Origin: CAJOLV01 sp045631885
GTDB lineage: Bacteria; Bacillota_I; Bacilli_A; RFN20; CAG-826
Assembly: GCA_045631885.1 (NCBI GenBank)
Contig: JAZQVN010000037.1
Span: 1 to 24,111 of the forward strand
Direction: 5' to 3'
DNA length: 24,111 bases
Shown here: one piece after another, positions 5,596 to 12,952 of the stretch
Position numbering within the stretch: the first letter of the stretch is position 1
Layout: the number at the start of each line of letters is the position of its first letter
Position numbers and translations under genes: made by a program
The notes under the pieces: model-generated
Databases searched by the model: none
Seen by the model: the letters and a program-made list of their open reading frames with translations, nothing else
Told to the model about the DNA's origin: nothing

Positions 5596-7053
5596 TTATT
5601 TAATATAACTAATCGTTGAATCGTAATATTTTTGGAATAATGTATCAATATCAGTATCGATATCTTCACTTAATAAACATTCTTTTAATAATAATCCAAC
5701 ATTCGTTCTCGCATTTGATGAACCTCTAAAGACATCGGTGTTAAATGTTGAAGCGCGGACATCGGAGATCTTCTTTAAGTTATCCGCGACTGCGACATCA
5801 TATAATGATGAATCCTCATTAATCTCTAATGCTTTTAAATATTCTTCACTTTCATAAGATGTATGTCTAATGCCCATATAACCAGTATGTAACGCCCAAG
5901 ATGAAGCATTTTCTTTATTGGTGATGTGTTTCCAAAGTAAGAATGAGGCTAATGAACGATTGTTATCTTTATGGTCAAGGATACAAACTGATGGACCTTG
6001 GTTAATACAAGAATATGCTTTTCCTTCAGGATGAGGGATTTTTGCGACACCCATCGCGAATGGTTTAGTGAAAGAATAGTTATAACTTAATCCAGCAGTG
6101 GAACTAATAGTGAATAAAGCTTCTCTATTTTGAAATAAATAAGAGACATAATCTAAATATGAACCTCTAGTTTGAAGATATTTATTATCTTTTGCGACTT
6201 TCATCTTTTTGATGAGATCTTTCATATTATGATTATTAAAATCAACTTTACCTTTTCCGTTTTCATCAATACTGGTGTAACCATATTCATATTGATGGGC
6301 TAAAGTGATGAAGAAATTTTCATCAGAATCATAAGTAAAGACCGCGGAATTTTCGCTATCTTTCATGATTTTATGTTCGGCCTCTAAAGAATTGTTATAA
6401 GTAACAATGGCAGGACATAATTTATCAAATAATTCTTCCCAAGATAGATTATCTAAATAACCAGCATCTAATGGTTTACCTTCATTAATTGAAGAATCAA
6501 TTGATGATAAATCAAGATTAAGTAACGCATCAGCGTTGTAATACATTAATTCAGTTGATTTACAAAACGGTAAAGAATAAGTTCCAGTCACTGGATAACG
6601 TTGACCTTCTTCTATAAAAGAAGAAATGTAATCATCTTCATCATCTAATAAACCGTAATCTTTATTATTTATATACTCATCTAAATTGTAGGCATAGCCT
6701 TGAGCGATATATTTAACAACATTGTCTGGATAACATTGAGCGATATCTGGATAATCATCTTTAAAGAACCCAGAAACGATGGTTTTTTCAATCATCGCGT
6801 AGTTACCAGAACCTTGAGGATTATATAAATTCACTTTCACATGTGGTTCTAATTTTCTAAATTCATCCACCATAGATTGGAGACGATCGCGATATTGGGA
6901 ATACGCCATACATAAAAAGTTAATTGTCACATCTTCTTTAATGATACAATTCTCTTCTTTTTCTCCTCCATTTCCTCCCCCATCGTTGTTATTTTGATTA
7001 CAACCTGTAAGGAGTAGTGGAATTAATAATAGTGATAGTTTTTTGTTTAACAT
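5596..7053 (-). CDS. Extracellular solute-binding lipoprotein (ABC sugar-type)
   Basis: The 485-residue protein begins with a lipoprotein signal peptide: LNKK, a leucine-rich core and lipobox LLTGC with Cys18 as the lipid anchor, followed by an N/G-rich linker (about 19-33). The rest resembles family 1 solute-binding proteins of carbohydrate ABC transporters: an early beta-strand with FLCMAYSQYRDRLQSMVDEFRKLEP and later segments such as ALFTISSTAG and ASFLLWKHITN. It would sit on the outer face of the membrane and bind an unknown, possibly sugar-like, ligand. No permease or ATPase genes adjoin it. Its divergent neighbour is a membrane HD-GYP sensor. No SD is visible; the -10 lies so close that the mRNA probably begins at the ATG. 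Confidence 0.85.
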   Translation of the reverse strand: MLNKKLSLLLIPLLLTGCNQNNNDGGGNGGEKEENCIIKEDVTINFLCMAYSQYRDRLQSMVDEFRKLEPHVKVNLYNPQGSGNYAMIEKTIVSGFFKDDYPDIAQCYPDNVVKYIAQGYAYNLDEYINNKDYGLLDDEDDYISSFIEEGQRYPVTGTYSLPFCKSTELMYYNADALLNLDLSSIDSSINEGKPLDAGYLDNLSWEELFDKLCPAIVTYNNSLEAEHKIMKDSENSAVFTYDSDENFFITLAHQYEYGYTSIDENGKGKVDFNNHNMKDLIKKMKVAKDNKYLQTRGSYLDYVSYLFQNREALFTISSTAGLSYNYSFTKPFAMGVAKIPHPEGKAYSCINQGPSVCILDHKDNNRSLASFLLWKHITNKENASSWALHTGYMGIRHTSYESEEYLKALEINEDSSLYDVAVADNLKKISDVRASTFNTDVFRGSSNARTNVGLLLKECLLSEDIDTDIDTLFQKYYDSTISYIK

Positions 7054-7059
7054 GTTTGT

Positions 7060-7089
7060 ATTTTAACATTTTTTCAATTTTGATAAAAT
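7060..7089. promoter_or_regulatory. Symmetric divergent promoter with extended -10 elements
   Basis: The plus strand has TGA-TAAAAT (7081-7089) and the minus strand TGT-TAAAAT (7068-7060); both are extended -10 elements. From the end of each hexamer the distance to its own ATG is 9 nt (plus, ATG 7099) and 6 nt (minus, ATG 7053), so both mRNAs would have 0-3 nt leaders. Each -10 occupies the -35 position of the other. Confidence 0.65.
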
Positions 7090-7098
7090 GTTTATGTT

Positions 7099-8832
7099 AT
7101 GCAAAAGAAAATGCGTTTTTCTATCAGAGCTAAACTATCAATTATGTCGATGGTGACAATCGCTATCGCTGTGGTTAGTTTAGGTGTTTTCTTAATGACT
7201 ACATTTACTAATTCCGCATATCAAACCGCGGCTAGCACATTAGAAAGTGTCTCCGCGAACGCTTATTCAGCGTTAGAAAATTCGATTAAATCCGCGGAAA
7301 CATCAATGAATTTATTAACCAATCAAATTGGATATAATTACGATTTTGCAAATAATATCACAACCGTATCTACATCTAGTGAATCAGCGAATAAAATCCG
7401 TATTGCTATGTCAGGTCAAGATGGATCGGGTGATGGTTCTACATTAATTGGTGCGATGGATTATTTAGTTGTGAGTGACGCTGATATTGAATCTGCGACA
7501 ATGTATTCGCCATTTGTTAATGAACCAATCTTATCCAGATTAATGCCAACATCTTCTAGTAATGTTGAATTTACTGAAGAGAGATATCAAAAATTATTAA
7601 ATCAACCAGGTAAATCATTCTGGTTCTTCCAAGGTGACGATGAATTATATGTTTGGAAAGCCTTAGTAAACTTTGGCGTTGCTGATACTTTTGATATGCA
7701 AGTAGTGGGCTACATGGAATATGAATTTAATAAAGCTTCTTTCCTTGGCGCGGTCACAGATACCGTTTATGAAAACGAAGGAATGCTTTTATTTGATGAA
7801 TACGGAAATAACGTTTTGTCGGTTAAATCTAATCAAGGACTCGCTGATAGCGAATTATTAAATAGCATTAATGATTTAAAAGCCGGGATGAACCGCGGGA
7901 ACGCTTATACTGCCTGTTCTAGAGAATTAACCTCTCAAAAATGGAAATATATCAGCTATATAAATCACTTATCTGTGCAAAATACCGCAAATCAGGGCAT
8001 AACTGTCACGGTTTTAATTGTTTTTGTTTCTGTTATTGCCGCGGCGTTTGTTGCTTATTTATTAACCGCTAAAGAGGTAAAAAGAATTAAGAGTTTATCT
8101 AAAGCAGCAGCCTCTATTTCTAGTGGTGATTATGACGCTAGATTAACTCCAACCGCTAATGATGAAATCACAGATGTGAGTATTTCATTTAACTCAATGG
8201 CGGGTAAAATTCAAGACGTCTTAAATGAATTAATTCTTCAACAAGATAGTATCTCTGAAAACTTTGCGACCATCTTATCTAATAAGTCTGGTGAATCTGG
8301 TAACCACGTTAAAAGAGTTAGTGAATATAGCGCAATTCTCGCTGAAGAATTAGGCTTTAATGAAAATGATGTTCACGATATTAGAATCGGTTCTATGCTA
8401 CATGACGTGGGCAAAATCATGGTCGATGAAAGTATCTTACATAAACCAGGTAGATTTACTGATGAAGAACGTTTAATTATGCAACAACACGTTGTTTATG
8501 GTGGCCAATTATTAAAAGGTGTTCCTGGTAACATCATGCGTTTAGGCGCAATTATCGCTGAATACCATCACGAAAGATGGGACGGACAAGGATATGTTAA
8601 AGGTGCGAAAGGTGATGAAATTCCAAAAGAAGCACAAATCACTTCTGTCGCAGATGTCTTTGATGCCTTAGTCAGTAGAAGATGTTATAAAGGCGCTTGG
8701 ACAATTGAAGAAGCTTATAACGAAATCGTTTCTCAAAGCGGTAAACAGTTCGCTCCAGATGTAGTGGAAGCGTTTATCAGACGTTTTGAAGATTTCAAAC
8801 GTATTTCTGAAATATATAAAGAAGAAGAATAG
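7099..8832 (+). CDS. Membrane HD-GYP domain protein with HAMP (c-di-GMP phosphodiesterase)
   Basis: The 577-residue protein has a TM helix at about 12-33, an extracellular sensor region (35-298), a second TM at about 300-322, a HAMP domain (325-378) and an HD-GYP domain from about 395. The catalytic signature is complete for HD: His435-Asp436 in MLHDVGK, then HHERWDGQGY (490-499), then SVADVFDAL. HD-GYP enzymes hydrolyse cyclic di-GMP with a bi- or trinuclear metal site. The GYP triplet reads GYV here (Val500), a mild departure. The sensor end faces the outside, where the divergent solute-binding lipoprotein would be. There is no SD at the ATG and the promoter predicts a leader of about 3 nt. 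The gene ends 2 nt before surE. Confidence 0.92.
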   Translation: MQKKMRFSIRAKLSIMSMVTIAIAVVSLGVFLMTTFTNSAYQTAASTLESVSANAYSALENSIKSAETSMNLLTNQIGYNYDFANNITTVSTSSESANKIRIAMSGQDGSGDGSTLIGAMDYLVVSDADIESATMYSPFVNEPILSRLMPTSSSNVEFTEERYQKLLNQPGKSFWFFQGDDELYVWKALVNFGVADTFDMQVVGYMEYEFNKASFLGAVTDTVYENEGMLLFDEYGNNVLSVKSNQGLADSELLNSINDLKAGMNRGNAYTACSRELTSQKWKYISYINHLSVQNTANQGITVTVLIVFVSVIAAAFVAYLLTAKEVKRIKSLSKAAASISSGDYDARLTPTANDEITDVSISFNSMAGKIQDVLNELILQQDSISENFATILSNKSGESGNHVKRVSEYSAILAEELGFNENDVHDIRIGSMLHDVGKIMVDESILHKPGRFTDEERLIMQQHVVYGGQLLKGVPGNIMRLGAIIAEYHHERWDGQGYVKGAKGDEIPKEAQITSVADVFDALVSRRCYKGAWTIEEAYNEIVSQSGKQFAPDVVEAFIRRFEDFKRISEIYKEEE

Positions 8833-8834
8833 TT

Positions 8835-9545
8835 ATGAATATCTTATTAACTAATGATGATGGATATGATTCAAAAGGTCTTCATATCTTAAAAGATAAA
8901 TTACAAAAATATGGAACAGTCGTGGTTGTCGCTCCAAAAGGACCGATGAGCGCAAAATCTGTTTCTATTACCTTAGGTAAAGGTATTGAAGTTACTCAAG
9001 TTGATCCAAATACTTTTATATGCGAAGGCACACCTGCGGATTGCGTATCATTCGCCAATAGCGCATTAAATATTGATTTTGATTTAGTGGTGTCAGGTTG
9101 TAATGATGGTTTTAATTTGTCATATGACACGATGTATTCAGGAACTATAGGCGCGGCTCTACAAGGATTAACTTATGGAATTAAATCCGTTGCTTTTTCT
9201 TGCCAAGGTAATTTTGAAATCGTGGAAAAATATTTTGATGAAGTCTTTAAATATATCCTTAATAAAGATTTATTATCTGACCAATATATGCTTAATGTTA
9301 ACTTCCCGTTAGGGGAAGAAGTGTTAGATATTAAATTATCTTCTTTATATTATTCAAAAGGACAATATGATTACTTCTTTGTAAAAGAAGATGATGGCTT
9401 CCACGCTTTTAGATCTTTAAAAACAGACTATTCTGATGATAAAGAAAGCGATTGTTATTTAGTGAGACATGGAGTAGTTTCTATCACTCCACTTAATAAG
9501 AGTTACTACTCAAAAGAACTATTAAATAAATTACAACATAAATAA
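8835..9545 (+). CDS. surE: 5'-nucleotidase SurE
   Basis: SurE removes phosphate from nucleoside 5'- (and 3'-) monophosphates. The start MNILLTNDDGYDSKGL carries the metal-binding Asp-Asp pair (Asp8-Asp9), followed by VVAPKGPMSAKSVSITL and VVSGCNDGFNLSYDTMYSGTIGAA, equivalents of the family's Ser and Asn metal ligands (VVSGINxGxN). At 236 residues it is slightly shorter than most SurE proteins and its central motifs diverge somewhat. The ATG lies 2 nt after the HD-GYP stop, with GAAGAAG as a weak SD, so translation is probably coupled. Since HD-GYP enzymes yield pGpG and GMP, a nucleotidase next door is metabolically sensible; that link is inference. Confidence 0.92.
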   Translation: MNILLTNDDGYDSKGLHILKDKLQKYGTVVVVAPKGPMSAKSVSITLGKGIEVTQVDPNTFICEGTPADCVSFANSALNIDFDLVVSGCNDGFNLSYDTMYSGTIGAALQGLTYGIKSVAFSCQGNFEIVEKYFDEVFKYILNKDLLSDQYMLNVNFPLGEEVLDIKLSSLYYSKGQYDYFFVKEDDGFHAFRSLKTDYSDDKESDCYLVRHGVVSITPLNKSYYSKELLNKLQHK

Positions 9546-9558
9546 TTATTTATCTTTC

Positions 9559-9589
9559 TTGATAATCTATTCCCTTTTTAGTGTATAAT
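9559..9589 (+). promoter_or_regulatory. Promoter of the aldolase gene
   Basis: -35 TTGATA (9559-9564) and a perfect -10 TATAAT (9584-9589) preceded by TG; spacer is 19 nt. The SD AAAGGAAG at about 9599-9606 precedes the ATG at 9616. Confidence 0.75.
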
Positions 9590-9615
9590 TAAAAACATAA
9601 AGGAAGTATTTAAAT

Positions 9616-10491
9616 ATGCCATTAGTTAGTGCAACAAAAATGATTAATGACGCTCACAAAGGTCATTATGCTATTTGTGCTTTTAACATCAACAATTTAG
9701 AATGGACAAAATCCATTTTAGAAGCATGTGAAAAAGCCAAGGCTCCAGTTATCTTAGAAGTTAGCGAAGGAGCAAACAAATATATGTGTGGCTTCCAAAC
9801 AGTCGCCAACATGGTTAAGAATATCGTCGATTTCTTAGGTATCACAGTCCCAGTGGCTCTCCACTTAGACCATGGTACATATGAAGGCGCAAAAGCCGCT
9901 ATCGAAGCGGGTTACACATCAGTTATGTTTGATGGTTCCCATTATCCATTCGAAGAAAACTTACAAAAATCCAAAGAAATCATCGAATTAGCCCATTTCA
10001 AAGGTATCTCTGTTGAATGTGAAGTCGGTGGTATCGGTGGTAGTGAAGATGGCGTTACATCCTCTGGTGAAAAAGCTGACCCAGAAGAATGCCGTGTCAT
10101 CGCTGAATTAGGTGTTGATTTCCTCGCTGCAGGTATCGGTAATATCCACGGTATCTATCCAGAAGATTGGAAAGGCTTAGACTTAGAAGTCTTAGCTAGA
10201 ATTCAAGAAGCCACAAATGGTAAACCATTAGTTCTCCACGGTGGTACAGGTATCCCATTCCCAATGGTCAGAAGCGCTATCGAAAGAGGTGTTAGCAAAG
10301 TTAACATCAATACAGACCTTCAATTAGCGTTCGCCGCTGGTGAAAGAAAATACTTTGAAGAAGGTAAAGATTTAGACCTCAAAGGCAAAGGATTCGATCC
10401 ACGTAAATTATTAAAACCAGGTTGTGAAGCCATTAAAGAAAAGGTTGAACAATTATTAAGAGAATTTGGCTCTTACGGTAAAGCTGCCTAA
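9616..10491 (+). CDS. fba: Fructose-bisphosphate aldolase, class II
   Basis: This zinc enzyme interconverts fructose 1,6-bisphosphate with dihydroxyacetone phosphate and glyceraldehyde 3-phosphate in glycolysis. The 291-residue protein shows the class II signatures: AFNINNLEW near the N-terminus, the catalytic/zinc segment VALHLDHGTYE (about residues 80-90), FDGSHYPFEEN, a VECEVGGIGGSEDG segment, then GIGNIHGIY and LVLHGGTGIP with a zinc-ligand His, and KVNINTDLQ. Length is normal for the Bacillota form, so it is probably FBP aldolase, though tagatose-bisphosphate aldolase cannot be fully excluded from sequence alone. It has its own promoter and terminator, strong SD and highly biased codons, as expected for an abundant glycolytic enzyme. 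Confidence 0.96.
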   Translation: MPLVSATKMINDAHKGHYAICAFNINNLEWTKSILEACEKAKAPVILEVSEGANKYMCGFQTVANMVKNIVDFLGITVPVALHLDHGTYEGAKAAIEAGYTSVMFDGSHYPFEENLQKSKEIIELAHFKGISVECEVGGIGGSEDGVTSSGEKADPEECRVIAELGVDFLAAGIGNIHGIYPEDWKGLDLEVLARIQEATNGKPLVLHGGTGIPFPMVRSAIERGVSKVNINTDLQLAFAAGERKYFEEGKDLDLKGKGFDPRKLLKPGCEAIKEKVEQLLREFGSYGKAA

Positions 10492-10508
10492 TCTAAAATT
10501 AATAAATT

Positions 10509-10536
10509 AGAGACTGTGTCATGCAGTCTCTTTTTT
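10509..10536 (+). terminator. Terminator of the aldolase gene
   Basis: AGAGACTG (10509-10516) pairs perfectly with CAGTCTCT (10524-10531) over a 7-nt loop and is followed by six T's. Confidence 0.92.
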
Positions 10537-10541
10537 GTTAT

Positions 10542-10566
10542 AAAAGAAAAGACCGCAGTCGCGGTC
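10542..10566 (-). terminator. Terminator of mscL
   Basis: On the minus strand GACCGC (10566-10561) pairs with GCGGTC (10556-10551) around GACT, followed by TTTTCTTTT. It lies 26 nt past the mscL stop. Confidence 0.85.
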
Positions 10567-10591
10567 AATTTCTTATTAATTCTTAAAAGAA

Positions 10592-11194
10592 TTATTTTCC
10601 TTCTTCAGCAGGAGCTTCTTCTTGAGCTGCAGCTTGTTCGCCCGCTAATTTAGCTTCTAATTTAGCTTTTGCTTCTTCTCTCTTTTTCGCTAAGACAGTT
10701 GTGACTTTAACGATAACGAAGAGTGTGATGGCGATAATGATGAAGGCGATAATAGCGTTGATGAATGTGCCCCAGTCGATAACAGCGGACATCTTATATG
10801 TATAAGTTGTTCCGTGTAAATCATATAAACCTTTTAATTGGTTTTGCCATTGAACGAATGTGTCACTATCTTTAGTGATGGTAACACCTTGAGATTGGGC
10901 AAGCGCAATGGTCTTTTCAACGATTTCACTGGATTGGAAACTTTGACCAATACCTTCAATACCTCTTTGGGTATCATTTAATGCTGGTAAAACGGTAACT
11001 AAACCTTTTAAGCCTCCAGGAACACCCCATGTTGCGACACTCATTAAAATGTTGACTAAGGCTGTGACGATTGCGTTGAACGCACCACCTATGACAACAC
11101 CAACGGCGAGCATGAATGCATTACCTTTGTTGATAAATTCTTTGAATTCTTGCCAAAGTGATTTCTTATTTGGATCTTTTACTTTTTTTGCCAT
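10592..11194 (-). CDS. mscL: Large-conductance mechanosensitive channel MscL, enlarged loop
   Basis: MscL opens under membrane tension and lets solutes escape during hypo-osmotic shock. The N-terminus fits well: FKEFINKGNAFMLAVGVVIGGAFNAIVTALV (17-47), an amphipathic helix and the pore-lining TM1. TM2 spans about 140-165 (DWGTFINAIIAFIIIAITLFVIV). The loop between the two is about 85 residues (52-138), while common MscL loops are roughly 25-40, and the total is 200 residues versus about 120-150. The C-terminus is a charged Ala/Glu/Lys helix (167-200), like the usual cytoplasmic bundle. AAAGGA precedes the ATG. Monocistronic, with its own terminator. Confidence 0.92.
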   Translation of the reverse strand: MAKKVKDPNKKSLWQEFKEFINKGNAFMLAVGVVIGGAFNAIVTALVNILMSVATWGVPGGLKGLVTVLPALNDTQRGIEGIGQSFQSSEIVEKTIALAQSQGVTITKDSDTFVQWQNQLKGLYDLHGTTYTYKMSAVIDWGTFINAIIAFIIIAITLFVIVKVTTVLAKKREEAKAKLEAKLAGEQAAAQEEAPAEEGK

Positions 11195-11279
11195 TTCAAT
11201 AATTCCTTTCTTGCAATAATAATATGTTAGTTTTCTGTAAAAATAAAGTTAGTATTTTTACAAATTACTTCAAACATAA

Positions 11280-11288
11280 TGCTATAAT
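11280..11288 (+). promoter_or_regulatory. Extended -10 promoter of the MBL-fold gene
   Basis: TGC-TATAAT (11280-11288) is a perfect extended -10; there is no convincing -35. Transcription would start near 11295 and the SD AGAGG lies close to that, so the 5' UTR is only about 12 nt. Confidence 0.7.
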
Positions 11289-11306
11289 GTTGAAAAGAGG
11301 TCGCTT

Positions 11307-11936
11307 ATGAAAATAATTAATTACGGACACGCTTGCTTTAAAGTCATCGATGATGATTTTTCTATTATCTTTGACCCATATAGAGATGATTCAGTTCCTG
11401 GAATGACTTTACCAAATGATTTAAAGGCTAACTTTGTTTTTTGTAGTCATGACCATTATGACCATGACGCTTTTGACAAAGTCAAAATTGAACAAATTAA
11501 TAAAGAATTAAACATTCAAGAATTCGTTATTCCACATGATAAAGATGGTGGAAAGAAGAGAGGAATGAATGTCGCTAGAGTTATAAGATTCTCTGATTAT
11601 TCAATCTGTCATTTAGGAGATATTGGAGATCCTAAATCAATTTTAAATATCGAAGGAATGAAAAATATCGATGTTGTTTTATGCCCAATTAATGGTTATT
11701 TCACTATCGGCGCGTTAGAAGCAATTAAATTACAAAAAGAAATGGGTTGGAAATTATTAATTCCAATGCATTATCATATTGCCTCCGATAATAGTGGTTA
11801 TCCGGATGGAGAACAAATTGAAATTTTCTTAAAGAAAACTAACACTCTTCTTTGGGATGATAATTCTTTAGAAATTAATAAAGATTTATTTAAATATGAT
11901 GCAGTCGCATTTTTAAAGAGGAAAGAAGGTAATTAA
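11307..11936 (+). CDS. MBL-fold metal-dependent hydrolase (UlaG/UPF0173-like)
   Basis: The 209-residue protein starts MKIINYGHACFKV with an early His (His8), then has the metal-binding HxHxDH signature (His48, His50, Asp52, His53), a second metal-ligand area in HLGDIGD and a late His in IPMHYHIA. This order and the small size fit the lactamase_B_3 branch that holds UlaG-type lactonases/phosphodiesterases and UPF0173 proteins. The substrate cannot be named. Two nt separate it from the adenosine deaminase gene, so the two form an operon under the extended -10 promoter at 11280. Confidence 0.85.
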   Translation: MKIINYGHACFKVIDDDFSIIFDPYRDDSVPGMTLPNDLKANFVFCSHDHYDHDAFDKVKIEQINKELNIQEFVIPHDKDGGKKRGMNVARVIRFSDYSICHLGDIGDPKSILNIEGMKNIDVVLCPINGYFTIGALEAIKLQKEMGWKLLIPMHYHIASDNSGYPDGEQIEIFLKKTNTLLWDDNSLEINKDLFKYDAVAFLKRKEGN

Positions 11937-11938
11937 TT

Positions 11939-12931
11939 ATGATTGATATACATCTTCACCTTGATGGTTCTTTATCAATAGAGGATTTTAAATATTTATC
12001 TGAATTAACCGGAATTGATTTAGGTAAAGATTTTCCAAATAACATTTATGTTCCAATGGAATGCCAATCTTTAGAAGAATATTTAGAAAGATTTGCTCTT
12101 CCAGGAAAACTTTTACAAAGTAAAGAAGCGATTAAATATGTCACAAAATCATTAGTGAAAAGATTATATGATTTAGGGTATATTTATGCAGAAATAAGAT
12201 TTGCTCCTCTTCTTCATACCGAAAAAGGAGAAAGCCAATTAGACATAACCAAGGCCGCCTTAGAAGGTTTAGAAGAAGGACTAAAAGAGTGTCCGGGATT
12301 TGAAGCTGGCTTAATTTTATGCTGTATGAGACATTCTCCAAAAGAAGTTAACATGGAGACAATTGAAGTCGCTCATCAGTTAAAAGGAACTAGAATAGTG
12401 GCGGTTGACCTCGCTGGTGCGGAGCGTTTACATCCATCATCTTATTACAAAGAAATATTTGATTTAGCAAAGAAATATGAACTTAATATCACTATCCACG
12501 CAGGAGAAGCGACAGGCAGTGATGAGATTATAATGGCGATGGATAATGGGGCGATGAGAATCGGTCACGGCGTGCATTTATCATTAGATTCAGAGACAAT
12601 TGATAGAGTAAAAAAGGCAAATATGTGCTTTGAATTTTGCCCAACCAGTAATCTTCAAACTAAGTCTTTAGCCACCTATCAAGATGTCCCACTAAGGAAG
12701 TTTTTAGATAATAATATCGATGTCACAATCAATAGCGATAATATGACAGTAAGTAATGTTAATGCGATTTCTGAGATGAAAAAGATGAAAGAAACATTTA
12801 ACCTCTCTAAAGAAGAAGTATATCGCTTATTATCTAACTCTATTAATCACGCGTTTGTGAGTGAAAATAAGAGAGTTGAACTAAAAAGAAAACTCGATGA
12901 GAAATTCAACGAGTTTTACAATAATCTATAA
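11939..12931 (+). CDS. add: Adenosine deaminase
   Basis: The enzyme deaminates adenosine (and deoxyadenosine) to inosine for purine salvage. The 330-residue protein has all major motifs: the N-terminal metal site HLHLDGS (His5, His7), ITIHAGEA with the catalytic Glu and a zinc His near residue 187, RIGHGVHL, FCPTSN and VTINSDNMTVS, where the Asp is the metal ligand. The second acidic residue of the eukaryotic NTDDP motif is Asn here, which I believe is common among bacterial homologues. The SD is the AAGAAGG at the end of the upstream MBL gene, so translation is probably coupled. A plausible terminator lies inside the 3' end of the coding region. Confidence 0.95.
   Translation: MIDIHLHLDGSLSIEDFKYLSELTGIDLGKDFPNNIYVPMECQSLEEYLERFALPGKLLQSKEAIKYVTKSLVKRLYDLGYIYAEIRFAPLLHTEKGESQLDITKAALEGLEEGLKECPGFEAGLILCCMRHSPKEVNMETIEVAHQLKGTRIVAVDLAGAERLHPSSYYKEIFDLAKKYELNITIHAGEATGSDEIIMAMDNGAMRIGHGVHLSLDSETIDRVKKANMCFEFCPTSNLQTKSLATYQDVPLRKFLDNNIDVTINSDNMTVSNVNAISEMKKMKETFNLSKEEVYRLLSNSINHAFVSENKRVELKRKLDEKFNEFYNNL
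12889..12917. terminator. Two-way terminator hairpin inside the 3' end of add
   Basis: AAAACTCG (12889-12896) pairs perfectly with CGAGTTTT (12910-12917) over a 13-nt loop. On the minus strand the second arm is followed by CTTTTTAG, so it can end transcription of the lipoprotein gene whose stop is only 21 nt from the add stop. The loop is long, which lowers confidence. Confidence 0.45.
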
Positions 12932-12952
12932 AAATAACGGGTTTTTACGTGA

